This document shows, one piece after another, positions 34,290 through 43,376 of a stretch of DNA of 64,000 nucleotides. The DNA comes from JAAFJM01 sp964529175 (lineage in GTDB: Bacteria; Bacteroidota; Bacteroidia; UKL13-3): assembly GCA_964529175.1 (NCBI GenBank), contig CAZGVO010000006.1:124001-188000 (forward strand), in the 5' to 3' direction. The translations under genes and the position numbers were made by a program. Position 1 is the first letter of the stretch; every line of letters starts with the position of its first letter. A model generated the notes under the pieces. That model was given only the letters and a program-made list of their open reading frames with translations, ran no database searches and was not told where the DNA came from.

Positions 34290-37200
34290 ATGACGAAAGC
34301 CTTACTAACCATTTGCATTATTTTTAGTGCTATTTACATAACAAGCGCCACAACAATTAACATTTCACCAAGTACTGATGTGGTTATTAGAGCCAATAGT
34401 TATTACCAAAGTTATAATGGACAAACAATAGCCATTTCACCAGGAAATAGCTTACAAGTTTATAATACTTTATATGTAAATATAAGTGCTGGTGATACTT
34501 TATTGTTAGATGCAACCAATACTTCAAATGGATTTTTTGTTAGAAATCCAGTTCAGTTTAAAGGTTTGGTTGGTTCCGTTGGTTTGCCAATTGTTATTAA
34601 AAATAAACCGAACAAAAAAATACAAATAAACCAGTTAAATGCCAATAGCTGTTATGGTTTAAATTTTCATTTTTGTGAAAATATTAAAGTTTCAGGTTTA
34701 GAGAATGGAAATAGCTATATGCTAAGCATTGCTAATTTTGCTAGTACAGGTAGTGCCGGTATTTCGTTTGATAGAGGAACTAAAAATGTGGAAGTTGAAC
34801 ATGTAGAAATAAGTAATATTGGTGCACAAGCTATCATGTTTAAATCGGCTGAGCCATATAACGGTTCAAAAGTGGTTACCGATACCGCTTATTTTAGAAC
34901 TTATGTTACCGCCAATACTCTTGGCAAAGGTAAGTTTCACGATAATTATATTCATAATGTAGGTAACGAAGGTTTTTTTATTGGTTCAACAGTTTTTGAT
35001 ATTGGTAATCCTATTAACATAACTATTGATGCAACTTTTGCTGCCAGCTTACCTACAAATAATGTGCTTAAAAATGTAAATGGTGCTTGGCAGTTCACAC
35101 CTCATTTTGCCGATAGCATTTTAATCTATAATAATAGAACTGATACTACTGGTTATGATGGAATTCAGGTTTCTATGGCTAAGTTTTACAGGGTTTACAA
35201 TAACCAAGTTCAAAATTGGGCTACTAAAAAATTATATGGACAGATGGCCGGAATTATGATTGGTACACCAAGTAAAGGGGAAACATTTAATAATTGGATA
35301 AGAAATGGCAATGGAAGTGCTATTCAATGTTTTGGGGTAAATAACAGATTCTTTAATAATATAATTGTTCGCCCAAATTTAAATAGCAAAGAACCTAATT
35401 GGTATAATATCAGTGCTATTTATTTTAATGATAAAGCTTGTACCAACAATACCCTTTCTTTATTGGGAATAAATTATTCGCAAACTTTATTTGAAGCCAT
35501 TCACAATACCATTATTTTGGATAAAAACGATTCAGGTAGGGCAGTGTTTTTTGTTCAAAATTTTCAGGGCAATAGTATTGCAAAATGTTTTAATAATTTA
35601 GCCGTTCGCGACCCCAATCCAGAAGTCGTAAATACTCAAAACTACGTTTTGTCAAATCCTTTGTATAGCGCGAATCCTATTCAAAGTAATTTTAGTAGCA
35701 TTAATAATTTTTCGGGTACCGATTTACAAACTATTGGTTTTGTTAATGCGGAAGCAGGCAATTATGAGTTAGTTCCAAATTGCGCAGCATGCAGAAATGC
35801 GCAGCCTTTAAGCGGACATATTCCACAAGAAGCAATAGCTGTTAATAATTTATCGCGCACATTTGACTCTAAAACTAGCACTGCTATTTCTAACCCAAGT
35901 TACGGAAGTTTTGAAAGTAATTCGTTTGCAAGTATAATAATTCCTCCTGCTACCGAAGTGGTGGTGCAGGCTACAAGTTATTATCAAAGTTATAATCAGC
36001 AAACTATTCAAATAGCACCAGGAAATAGCTTGCAGGTTTATAATTATTTATATGTAAATATTTCGGCTGGTGATACATTGCAAATTGATGCTACTAATTT
36101 AGTAAATGGAGTTTATACAAGAACGCCTTTAACTTTTCAAGGCTTGTTAGGAAGTGATTTGGCTCCAATTGTTATAAAAAACAAAAATGGAAAAGCGGTA
36201 CAAATTACCCAAGCAAATAACCAAAGCAGTTTTGGAGTAACTTTTAAATTTTGTGAAAACATAAAAGTTACGGGTTTAGATAACGGCCAAAGCTATCAGC
36301 TTAAAGTTAATGGTATATCAAGTGCTGCAGGTATGGGATTAATTTTTGATAGAGGCACCAAAAACGTAGAGTTGTCATATGTTGAAATTGCAAACACGGG
36401 TGCACAAGGCGTTCAGTTTAAATCATCTGAACCTTATAATGGTGCTAAAACTGTTACCGATACTACTTATTTTAGGCAGTATGTAAATTTAGGAACGTTA
36501 GGAAAAGGCATTTTTCATCACAATTACATACACCATGTAGGAAGTGAGGGCTTTTATATTGGCTCTACCTCATACGATGTAGGCGATGGTGTAGCTTTAA
36601 CTATTAACCAAAATTTTGCAGCTAGTTTACCTAGCAATGGTATTTTATCTTTTACCAATGGGGCATGGCGTTTTTTACCACATTTAGCCGATAACATTTT
36701 GGTTTATAATAATATAGTTGAAAACACAGGTTGGGACGGAATTCAAGTAGCAAGTGCTAGAAACTATAAAGTTTATAATAACCAAGTAAAAAATTATGGC
36801 TTGAGTAAAGAAACTAGTCAAATGTTTGGAATTATTATTGGTTCGCCTTGTAAAGGCGAAGTATATAACAATACCATTAATACAGGAAATGGAAGCGCTA
36901 TACAATGTTTTGGTATTCAAAATAGATTTTATAATAATTTGATTATTAATCCAAATATGGATAGTAAAGAAGCTACTTGGTGGGCTATTAATGCTGTGTA
37001 TTTATCAGATAAATCTTGCACACCTCAAGTACTTAGCCGGATGGGTTTAACATATAGCCAAACCTTATTTGAAGCCATGCACAACACTGTTATTTTAGAT
37101 AAAAACGATTCGGGAAGAGCCATTTTCTTTTTTCAAACCAATGCTAATACAATTGGTAAATGTTATAATAATTTAGCCGTTCGTGATCCTAACCCTGAAA

Positions 37201-37823
37201 ACTTAAATACACAAAACTATACTTTATCCAATGCCTTATTCATAGCCAATCCTATTCAGTCTAATTTTAGTATAGCCAATAATTTTCAAGGAACCGATAT
37301 TCAAACCATAGGTTTTGTGAATTCTGCAGCTTTAAACTTTGATTTAAACACCAATTGTGTGGTTTGTAGAAATGCCCAGCCTTTAACACAAGCTGCTAGC
37401 GATTTAGTGAATTGGGATTTTAACAATAATTCGCGTAAAGTAGATGCGGTTACCAATACTGTTATTACTAACCCAAGTTATGGATGTTACGAAACTGAAA
37501 ACAGTGACAATTTACTACAAAGCCCAAAGCCCGATAACCATGTTTCGGTGGCTACTTTTCCTAATCCAATATTTGGAAACGAAATGGAAGCATTGGTTAT
37601 AACTATTAACAATGAGCCAAACAATTTAGATGTTGACAATTTGAAATTACAGCTAATTGATATGGTAGGAAAAACATATACCTTTAACCTAATAAAAGCT
37701 GATACAAAAGAAGGCTACAAATTAGATACAAGCGCAGTTAATTACTTAAATGCTGGTGTTTATTTTGGCAATATTTTAGCCCAAAATAAAACCATCAATA
37801 CCATTAGAATTTTAGTAAAATAA
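34290..37823 (+). CDS. T9SS-secreted beta-helix protein with two near-identical halves
   Basis: 1177 residues. Signal peptide about 1-20 (YITSAT). Two tandem copies of a unit of about 526 residues follow, the first near 30-545, the second near 556-1070. They share blocks such as SYYQSYN, GDTLxxDATN, DRGTKNVE, GKGxFHxNYIH, LDKNDSGRA and RNAQPL. The unit is a right-handed beta-helix of a polysaccharide-lyase-like or pectinase-like kind, but I cannot assign catalytic residues. A T9SS type A domain ends it (VATFPNPIFGNEM, then NAGVYFGNIL). A terminator follows at 37842-37880. Confidence 0.93.
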   Translation: MTKALLTICIIFSAIYITSATTINISPSTDVVIRANSYYQSYNGQTIAISPGNSLQVYNTLYVNISAGDTLLLDATNTSNGFFVRNPVQFKGLVGSVGLPIVIKNKPNKKIQINQLNANSCYGLNFHFCENIKVSGLENGNSYMLSIANFASTGSAGISFDRGTKNVEVEHVEISNIGAQAIMFKSAEPYNGSKVVTDTAYFRTYVTANTLGKGKFHDNYIHNVGNEGFFIGSTVFDIGNPINITIDATFAASLPTNNVLKNVNGAWQFTPHFADSILIYNNRTDTTGYDGIQVSMAKFYRVYNNQVQNWATKKLYGQMAGIMIGTPSKGETFNNWIRNGNGSAIQCFGVNNRFFNNIIVRPNLNSKEPNWYNISAIYFNDKACTNNTLSLLGINYSQTLFEAIHNTIILDKNDSGRAVFFVQNFQGNSIAKCFNNLAVRDPNPEVVNTQNYVLSNPLYSANPIQSNFSSINNFSGTDLQTIGFVNAEAGNYELVPNCAACRNAQPLSGHIPQEAIAVNNLSRTFDSKTSTAISNPSYGSFESNSFASIIIPPATEVVVQATSYYQSYNQQTIQIAPGNSLQVYNYLYVNISAGDTLQIDATNLVNGVYTRTPLTFQGLLGSDLAPIVIKNKNGKAVQITQANNQSSFGVTFKFCENIKVTGLDNGQSYQLKVNGISSAAGMGLIFDRGTKNVELSYVEIANTGAQGVQFKSSEPYNGAKTVTDTTYFRQYVNLGTLGKGIFHHNYIHHVGSEGFYIGSTSYDVGDGVALTINQNFAASLPSNGILSFTNGAWRFLPHLADNILVYNNIVENTGWDGIQVASARNYKVYNNQVKNYGLSKETSQMFGIIIGSPCKGEVYNNTINTGNGSAIQCFGIQNRFYNNLIINPNMDSKEATWWAINAVYLSDKSCTPQVLSRMGLTYSQTLFEAMHNTVILDKNDSGRAIFFFQTNANTIGKCYNNLAVRDPNPENLNTQNYTLSNALFIANPIQSNFSIANNFQGTDIQTIGFVNSAALNFDLNTNCVVCRNAQPLTQAASDLVNWDFNNNSRKVDAVTNTVITNPSYGCYETENSDNLLQSPKPDNHVSVATFPNPIFGNEMEALVITINNEPNNLDVDNLKLQLIDMVGKTYTFNLIKADTKEGYKLDTSAVNYLNAGVYFGNILAQNKTINTIRILVK
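34377..37494 (+). repeat. Tandem intragenic duplication, two units offset by 1578 bases
   Basis: Unit 1 runs about 34377-35923 and unit 2 about 35955-37494; equivalent codons are exactly 526 codons apart at the start. Protein-level identity is high across the full unit, and the nucleotide sequences are recognisably similar. The two copies differ mainly at third positions, which suggests an old duplication kept under selection. Confidence 0.85.
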
Positions 37824-37841
37824 CATATAGTAATTTAAACT

Positions 37842-37880
37842 AAAAAAGCTGCTTAATTTCCAAATTAAGCAGCTTTTTTG
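37842..37880. terminator. Bidirectional terminator
   Basis: A perfect 18-bp stem (37842-37859 with 37862-37879) and a 2-nt loop, with A-run before and T-run after, between the plus-strand beta-helix gene and the minus-strand glsB. Confidence 0.88.
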
Positions 37881-37900
37881 TTTGATTAATATTATAAGTT

Positions 37901-38845
37901 TTATTGTTTTTTGCTTTCTAGAAACGACACAAAACTATTGATATGTCTGTCTTTTTTTGTTGGGTAAATATCGTCAATGGTAACCATAATTCCTGTTTCC
38001 TCCACATAACCAAAATGACTATTTACGGCAGTGCCAAACGTTTTCATGGTTGGGCTTAAGTTCATGTAGTTGTTAAATAAAGGCGGAATATATTCGCCTA
38101 ACGAACGAACAGTTTTATTTAAATACAAATGACCTTCTTTAAATGGAAGTCCTTTTATATTTTTTAAAAATTCAGTGCAATCAGTTTCTGTTTTTAAAGG
38201 ATTTGGAATATTAATTAACCCTTCATTTTCAGGAAAATAATAATCCATAAAAGCTAAAATATAATCACGCGCCTCTTTGCTAAAGTGCTGATAATTAGTC
38301 ACTTTTCCAAAAAAGTATTTTATGTGAGGATGTAAAACAGTTAAAGCCCCAAGCCCATCCCACAAATTATCTAAACTAAATAATCCTTTTCTGTTATCTA
38401 ACGAAGGTTGGTATTGTGGTTGAACAAAACTTCTTCCTAACTCAATGGTATAAGGAAAATAGTCTCGCTTTAACTTTTCGCTGTATTCAAAAATTTCGGC
38501 AGTTGATAGGTGGTAAATTCCATTTTCATCTTCTACATCACTGCAAATAGCATAACGGTAGCCGCCAACTATTTCTTCGTCTTCGGGATTCCAAACAATT
38601 AGCTGTTTGTAAATGTATTTTCCCGTGTCATGTTCATCAATATCAGCACTTTTGCCTGAACCTCCGCCTGCCTCTCTAAACGAAATTTCACGTAATCTTC
38701 CTACCTCAAGCATTAAGTTAGGCGCACTATTACCGTCAAAAATGTAAATTTCATTGGTAATATTGTTAGTAGGCCTTACAAATCTTTCGGCTGTAAGTTC
38801 ACTTTTAAGGAGGGTTCTATCTATTTTATCAACTATCGGCTGCAT
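37901..38845 (-). CDS. glsB: GNAT-type N-acyltransferase for glycine/ornithine lipids
   Basis: 314 residues from the ATG at 38845 (MQPIVDKIDRTLLKSELTAERF), which fits family starts; the frame extends to a TTG at 38905 but adds a hydrophobic stretch not seen in relatives. The OlsB/GlsB-like core is present: MLEVGRLREISFREAGGGSG, ELGRSFVQPQYQ. It would attach a 3-hydroxyacyl group to the amine of glycine (or ornithine). The partner O-acyltransferase is encoded upstream on the same strand, as for glsB-glsA in Bacteroides. Which amino acid is used cannot be read from the sequence. Confidence 0.85.
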   Translation of the reverse strand: MQPIVDKIDRTLLKSELTAERFVRPTNNITNEIYIFDGNSAPNLMLEVGRLREISFREAGGGSGKSADIDEHDTGKYIYKQLIVWNPEDEEIVGGYRYAICSDVEDENGIYHLSTAEIFEYSEKLKRDYFPYTIELGRSFVQPQYQPSLDNRKGLFSLDNLWDGLGALTVLHPHIKYFFGKVTNYQHFSKEARDYILAFMDYYFPENEGLINIPNPLKTETDCTEFLKNIKGLPFKEGHLYLNKTVRSLGEYIPPLFNNYMNLSPTMKTFGTAVNSHFGYVEETGIMVTIDDIYPTKKDRHINSFVSFLESKKQ

Positions 38846-39012
38846 CAAATCGTATAATAGTTGCAAGATGTAAAAAAATATTTGCAATTGGTAAGCAAAA
38901 CCCAAAAAAATAAAAAAATAAGTTGCTAAATGAGTATGTTATTAAATAGGCTTATTTGTATTTGTTTGTAATTAAGCCAAATAGGTAAATATAGGTATTT
39001 TAGATACTTTTA

Positions 39013-39837
39013 TTACTTTTCAAAAACGGCTTTTGGATTTTCCTTCAGTCTATAAATAAACTTTTTTAAAGCTTGTGCCCATTCATACATATTTTTGGTT
39101 TTGTTAAATGTAGTTGGCAAAATGGGTTGTCCAAAAGTAAATTTTATGGTTTTGCCTTTTTGTTTAAACATTTCATCTGCCAAAAAAAACATTTCAATAT
39201 TGGCTTTTATGCCTAATTTTTTTCTGATATTGGCTAAATTATAAAAAAAGTTGCTGTTATAAGCATCAATAAATGTTGGAATAATAGGTAAATTATGTTT
39301 TACTGCTTGGCTAATAAAGCTTTTTTGCCATGGCAAATCCATTATTTTTCCTTCTTGTTTGCGGCTACATAAACCTGCTGGAAATATCAAAATACAATGT
39401 CCTTCGCCATACAATTGTTCAATACGCTGCAAGTTTTGTTTGGTATTGGTTCCATGCTTATTAACGGGTACAAACACACTTTCAAGTGTTTTAAACTGCA
39501 TCAATAAATCGTTTACTATAAACTTTAAATCGCTGCGCACTTTACCTACTTCTCCAATAAAAGCCAAACCATCGGCACCGCCTAATGGATGATTAGCAGC
39601 TATAATTACCCCGCCAGTTTTAGGAATATTTTCTAACCCAACCGATTCAGCTTTAGCGCCTAATGCGGTAACAGCATTTGCACCAAACTGTATAGCAGTG
39701 CCGTTTTCACTTTCTTTTACAAATTGGTTTATTTCTTCTTGATGAACAATTCGTTTTATCCAATTTATAAAAAAGCCAGGCAATAATTTATATAGCCTTG
39801 GGTTTTTATCGTTAAATGCTTTGTCTATGTCTATCAA
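39013..39837 (-). CDS. glsA: PlsC-type O-acyltransferase for glycine lipids
   Basis: 274 residues. The acyltransferase block is AANHPLGGADG with FVPVNKHGTN and IFPAGLCSRK following, the order of PlsC-like motifs. MIDIDKAFNDKNPRLYKLLPG resembles the GlsA start. The frame begins at a TTG at 39837 with an in-frame stop just upstream, so TTG is the likely start. It would add the second acyl chain to the N-acyl amino acid made by the adjacent GlsB at the inner membrane. It is 167 bases upstream of glsB on the minus strand. Confidence 0.85.
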   Translation of the reverse strand: MIDIDKAFNDKNPRLYKLLPGFFINWIKRIVHQEEINQFVKESENGTAIQFGANAVTALGAKAESVGLENIPKTGGVIIAANHPLGGADGLAFIGEVGKVRSDLKFIVNDLLMQFKTLESVFVPVNKHGTNTKQNLQRIEQLYGEGHCILIFPAGLCSRKQEGKIMDLPWQKSFISQAVKHNLPIIPTFIDAYNSNFFYNLANIRKKLGIKANIEMFFLADEMFKQKGKTIKFTFGQPILPTTFNKTKNMYEWAQALKKFIYRLKENPKAVFEK

Positions 39838-39853
39838 AATTAATCTAATTTAT

Positions 39854-39877
39854 GAAGTTGGTGAGGACACCAACTTC
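39854..39877. repeat. 10-bp stem-loop upstream of glsA
   Basis: GAAGTTGGTG (39854-39863) pairs with CACCAACTTC (39868-39877) around AGGA. It has no T-run on either strand, so it is not a standard terminator. It could be a dispersed repeat. Confidence 0.55.
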
Positions 39878-39923
39878 GGACAAAATATTATTTGTATTTT
39901 GCTAATTTCTTCTCAATTATACA

Positions 39924-39988
39924 TCATGCTGAGGTACAAACCGTCTCTCTCTAAATTCCTTTTAAAGATGCCTCGTTCCTCAGCATGA
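39924..39988. repeat. Inverted repeat element between pepP and glsA
   Basis: TCATGCTGAGG (39924-39934) and CCTCAGCATGA (39978-39988) form an 11-bp stem across a 43-nt interval. The GC content is higher than in the flanks. It looks like a dispersed intergenic repeat of a second family, distinct from the one in the ars operon. Confidence 0.55.
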
Positions 39989-40019
39989 CGACAAATTGAA
40001 ATTGGCCTATTGTCAATTA

Positions 40020-41312
40020 CTAACCATTCATCAACTCTTCAATATGATCGGCTTCAATTGGAATATGGCTCATTAAATCTAAACAACCATTTTCGGTAAT
40101 TAATATTTCGTTTTCTAACCTAATTCCAATGGCTTCTTCTTTAATATAAATACCTGGTTCGCAGCTAAATGTCATGCCTGCTTTCATAGGTTCGTAACGC
40201 ATGCCTACATCATGTACATCAATACCTAAAAAGTGGCTGGTTCCATGCATAAAATACCTTTTGTAAGCTGGCCAATTTGGATTTTGTTTGGCTATATCGT
40301 CAGTAGTAAGTAAGCCTAATTTTACCAATTGCTCTTCCATTATTAAACCCACTTGTGCTTGGTATTCCATTAGCATTACGCCAGGTTTTAATAATTTTTT
40401 TGCCTCATTCATTACATGCAATACTGCATTGTAAACTTGCTTTTGGCGAGCAGTAAACTTGCCATTTACTGGAATTACCCTAGTCATATCGCTGGCGTAA
40501 TTGGCATAATCAGCACCACTATCAATCAGAATTATATCACCATCTTTACACTGTTGGTTATTATCGTTGTAATGCAAAATACACGAGTTTTGTCCGCTGG
40601 CTACAATAGGCTGAAACGAATGTCCGTTAGCACGATTACTAATATACGAATGAATAATTTCTGCTTCAATTTCGTATTCCCAAACACCAGGTTTTACAAA
40701 TTTGAAAAGTCGATTGATCATTTTTTCGCTGATACCAACAGCTACATTCATTAACTCTAATTCGTATTTCGATTTAATAGAACGTAAACGTTGCACAATA
40801 GGCGCAGCACGTTCAAAGTTGTGCAAAGGATATTTTTCGCGCATGGTTTGCGCAAAACGCAAATCTTTGTAAGGAGTAGTTACAGTGCTGCGGTCGTTTT
40901 CGTTTAAACTTAAATAAATGTTTTGCGTATAATTAATAGCAGGACGAATCTTTGCTTCAAAATCGTCTAACCAAAATACATTGGCTATTCCGCTTACTTC
41001 TTGTGCTTGCGCTTGAGTTAACTTATAACCATTCCACGTTACCATTAAATCGCTAGTTTGTTTAATAAACAATGCCTCGCGCAGTTCAGGAGTGGGGCTA
41101 TCAGGATAAATTACCAAAATGCTTTCCTCTTGGTCAATACCGCTTAGGTAAAAAATATCGCTGTTTTGCTTGAATTTATGGGTGGCATCGCCATTCCAAG
41201 GATGCTCATCGTTTGAGTTAAAAATAGCAATGCTATTGGCCTTTAATTGTTTTACAAAATTGGCACGATTTAGCTTAAAAAGTTCGTTGTTTATAGGGCT
41301 GTATTTATACAT
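40020..41312 (-). CDS. pepP: Xaa-Pro aminopeptidase (aminopeptidase P, M24B)
   Basis: 430 residues from the ATG at 41312 (MYKYSPINNELF). The frame opens at a TTG two codons earlier. The N-terminal creatinase-like domain (DIFYLSGIDQEESILVIYP) is followed by the pita-bread domain with metal ligands in LIDSGADYANYASDMTR, GTSHFLGIDVHDVG, SCEPGIYI and RLENEILI. It removes the N-terminal residue from peptides with Pro in position 2, with two Mn ions. No promoter is clear. Confidence 0.95.
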   Translation of the reverse strand: MYKYSPINNELFKLNRANFVKQLKANSIAIFNSNDEHPWNGDATHKFKQNSDIFYLSGIDQEESILVIYPDSPTPELREALFIKQTSDLMVTWNGYKLTQAQAQEVSGIANVFWLDDFEAKIRPAINYTQNIYLSLNENDRSTVTTPYKDLRFAQTMREKYPLHNFERAAPIVQRLRSIKSKYELELMNVAVGISEKMINRLFKFVKPGVWEYEIEAEIIHSYISNRANGHSFQPIVASGQNSCILHYNDNNQQCKDGDIILIDSGADYANYASDMTRVIPVNGKFTARQKQVYNAVLHVMNEAKKLLKPGVMLMEYQAQVGLIMEEQLVKLGLLTTDDIAKQNPNWPAYKRYFMHGTSHFLGIDVHDVGMRYEPMKAGMTFSCEPGIYIKEEAIGIRLENEILITENGCLDLMSHIPIEADHIEELMNG

Positions 41313-41516
41313 AATCAAAAGAAAAATTGTAACTGCGAATTTATTTTAATTTTTGGAAACAACACATTTCATTTTTTGAGTGGTTATTTAATGAAGTAAC
41401 AAAGTCAATAATTGTAATTTCTTATGCTCTCAAGTTAACAATGATAAATACTTTCTATTCTAAAATTGGGGATTTAAAAAATTAGTTTTATTTTACTGTT
41501 TTTTTTAGAAATAGAA

Positions 41517-41524
41517 TAGGTTTG
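41517..41524 (+). promoter_or_regulatory. -7 element upstream of the orphan gene
   Basis: TAGGTTTG, an exact TAnnTTTG, lies 22 bases before the ATG at 41547. No TTG is at the usual upstream distance. Confidence 0.45.
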
Positions 41525-41546
41525 AAGAATTAAAAAATATACTCAA

Positions 41547-42212
41547 ATGAAGATTGAAAAGGCAAAAATTAGACTTGAAAGACTTAAAATTGATTTGCAA
41601 AGTTTCATTAAAGATGGTTTTTATGGTTATAAGGCTAAAAACAGTGAAGTAATTTTTTTTTGGAATGAATACAATTTAATTAGATTGGAACTTATAAAGT
41701 ATGACCATGAACATTTTGAAGATTTGAGAAGTATGGAATTACCTACTCCAGATATTGCGCAAAATTATAGCTCACATGAAATTGGAACCGAAATTTACTA
41801 TCCAAGTCATTTTGAACCTTTGCTTAGTGAAGTGAATGTTGCTATAGAATTTATAAAGCTACTTGACAGTAATTCATTTACAGACAAATCATTAAGTTCA
41901 ATAAGTATCAATGCAAAAGAGGGAGCTTCAGTTAATGTAATTGTTGGTAATAATAATTCAAGCGTAATAAATAACAACAAAATAGAAGAAATTTATAAGA
42001 ACTTAAAAGATCTTGGTATAGAAAATTCACAAATCAAGGAATTAGATAATATTATTTCTAAAAGTAAAACAGATAAGGGTGAATCTACGAATCTTGGAAA
42101 TAAAATATTCAAATGGTTTGGTCAAATATCTCAAAAATTAATAGAAAAAGGTTTAACAGATAACTTACCTAAAATTTTAGAAAAAGTATCTGATTTAAGT
42201 GAGTTTGTTTAA
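41547..42212 (+). CDS. Unrecognised protein, Asn-rich beta linker, helical ends
   Basis: 221 residues, with no signal peptide or membrane segment. About 1-110 is helical and mixed (LERLKIDLQSFIKDG, HFEPLLSEVNVAIEFI). About 118-143 is a strand-forming Asn-rich stretch with VNVIVGNNNSSV. About 145-221 is helical again and Lys-rich (LGNKIFKWFGQISQKLIEK). A GNNN linker between helical ends is seen in some phage-defence proteins such as AbiTii-type ones, but similarity is only in layout and I assign no function. Its own promoter and AT-rich surroundings suggest an accessory gene. Confidence 0.75.
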   Translation: MKIEKAKIRLERLKIDLQSFIKDGFYGYKAKNSEVIFFWNEYNLIRLELIKYDHEHFEDLRSMELPTPDIAQNYSSHEIGTEIYYPSHFEPLLSEVNVAIEFIKLLDSNSFTDKSLSSISINAKEGASVNVIVGNNNSSVINNNKIEEIYKNLKDLGIENSQIKELDNIISKSKTDKGESTNLGNKIFKWFGQISQKLIEKGLTDNLPKILEKVSDLSEFV

Positions 42213-42307
42213 AATAAATTTTATTCTTTTCCTAAAAATCTCTTATAAGCTCTATAATAAAAATATGAAATTTAAAGAATACATATACTACTCTAAAACT
42301 ACAAACA

Positions 42308-42808
42308 ATGGAAATTGAAATAAAAACCAGCAAATGGTATTTGTTTTCTAGGCTAATTTTTGTGCTTTGGTTGCTGGTAATGCCAATACTTTTTGCCTTG
42401 TACACAAATTTTGATACACCCGCAGTGTATGTGCTTTTTGTTTTAGTAATATTATTTTGTTTATGGATTATACTGTTTTTTGTAATAACATTTTTATGGC
42501 TTCCTTCAATAATTCTTATAAATGAAGCGAATAATACCATTATACTTTATTATTTTAAAAGAAGATATATTACTTTAAAATTAGAGAACATAATTAGTTA
42601 TAGTTCAGTTCAAATTGATGCAAGTAAATCACCAACTAAATATGGTGTTTTATTACATTTAGATTCTGGTAAAAACTTGCTAGTGAGTGATTTTAATTTT
42701 AAAAGCTATACGCCAATGTTGTTTTACTTAAACAGAGAACAAGTTAAAAAAGAAGATGAATTGATAGTTTTTAGTTGGATAAAATATTTTAGAACCTGTT
42801 TACATTAA
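42308..42808 (+). CDS. Unrecognised membrane protein, PH-like C-terminal half
   Basis: 166 residues with two strongly hydrophobic segments (about 15-35 and 42-66), then a soluble beta-rich half (ILINEANNTIILYYFKRRYITLKLENIISYSSV) reminiscent of bacterial PH domains, though I cannot name a family. It lies 95 bases after the 41547 gene in the same direction. Whether the two genes cooperate is unknown. No TAnnTTTG element is visible in the gap, so read-through is possible. Confidence 0.72.
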   Translation: MEIEIKTSKWYLFSRLIFVLWLLVMPILFALYTNFDTPAVYVLFVLVILFCLWIILFFVITFLWLPSIILINEANNTIILYYFKRRYITLKLENIISYSSVQIDASKSPTKYGVLLHLDSGKNLLVSDFNFKSYTPMLFYLNREQVKKEDELIVFSWIKYFRTCLH

Positions 42809-42931
42809 GGTGTATTATACTCATTAACAGGCAACTAACGCTACGCGCAATTAACACTTGCGGTAACTGGGTATTCATTCCATCTTATTTTTAAAAGCAA
42901 TTCAACCATCTAGCAATCCAACAATAAGATC

Positions 42932-43285
42932 TTACACACTCAAAACGACACTTGCATTTCCGCCATCAAACTTGCCTGCGGGGTTGTATTTGGTTATTTT
43001 TACACTGATGTTTTCTAAATGATTGTAGTCAGTTTTTAGTTGATTTATAATGCTTTGAGCCACGGTTTCAATAAAATCTCTTGGGTTTTCCATCTCAGCT
43101 TTTACTATTTTTAAAACTTGCTCATAATCAATAATATCCGATAGTTTTTCCATTAAAACATCGCTTGGTTTATTTTCAGTTAAAATAATATCAACCCTAA
43201 ATTTACCACCTTTTACCTTTTCAAAATCGTACATTCCGTGGTAGGCAAAAAATTCGAGGTTTTCTAAACAAGTTTGTACTTTCAT
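42932..43285 (-). CDS. folB: Dihydroneopterin aldolase
   Basis: 117 residues. The FolB pattern is clear: NLEFFAYHGMYDFEK, DIIDYEQVLKIVKAE, FIETVAQSIINQL and ISVKITKYNP, including the catalytic region around the Tyr and Glu. It converts dihydroneopterin to 6-hydroxymethyl-dihydropterin and glycolaldehyde in folate synthesis. It is divergent from the acyl-CoA dehydrogenase, 91 bases away. Confidence 0.93.
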   Translation of the reverse strand: MKVQTCLENLEFFAYHGMYDFEKVKGGKFRVDIILTENKPSDVLMEKLSDIIDYEQVLKIVKAEMENPRDFIETVAQSIINQLKTDYNHLENISVKITKYNPAGKFDGGNASVVLSV

Positions 43286-43288
43286 GGG

Positions 43289-43321
43289 TTGTAATAATAA
43301 TAAACAAAAAAACTATTTTTG
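43289..43321 (+). promoter_or_regulatory. Promoter of the acyl-CoA dehydrogenase
   Basis: TTG at 43289-43291 and TATTTTTG at 43314-43321, exact -7, with a 22-base spacer. The leader to the ATG at 43377 is about 48 nt. Confidence 0.6.
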
Positions 43322-43376
43322 CACCGTAATAAAAAGCCGTGGTAATAAAAAACCATTGGTTTAAACTATAAAAAAA

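Noticed and set aside
38846..38905. Extension of glsB to a TTG
   Set aside because: The added 20 residues are hydrophobic and not seen in family starts; the ATG at 38845 fits.
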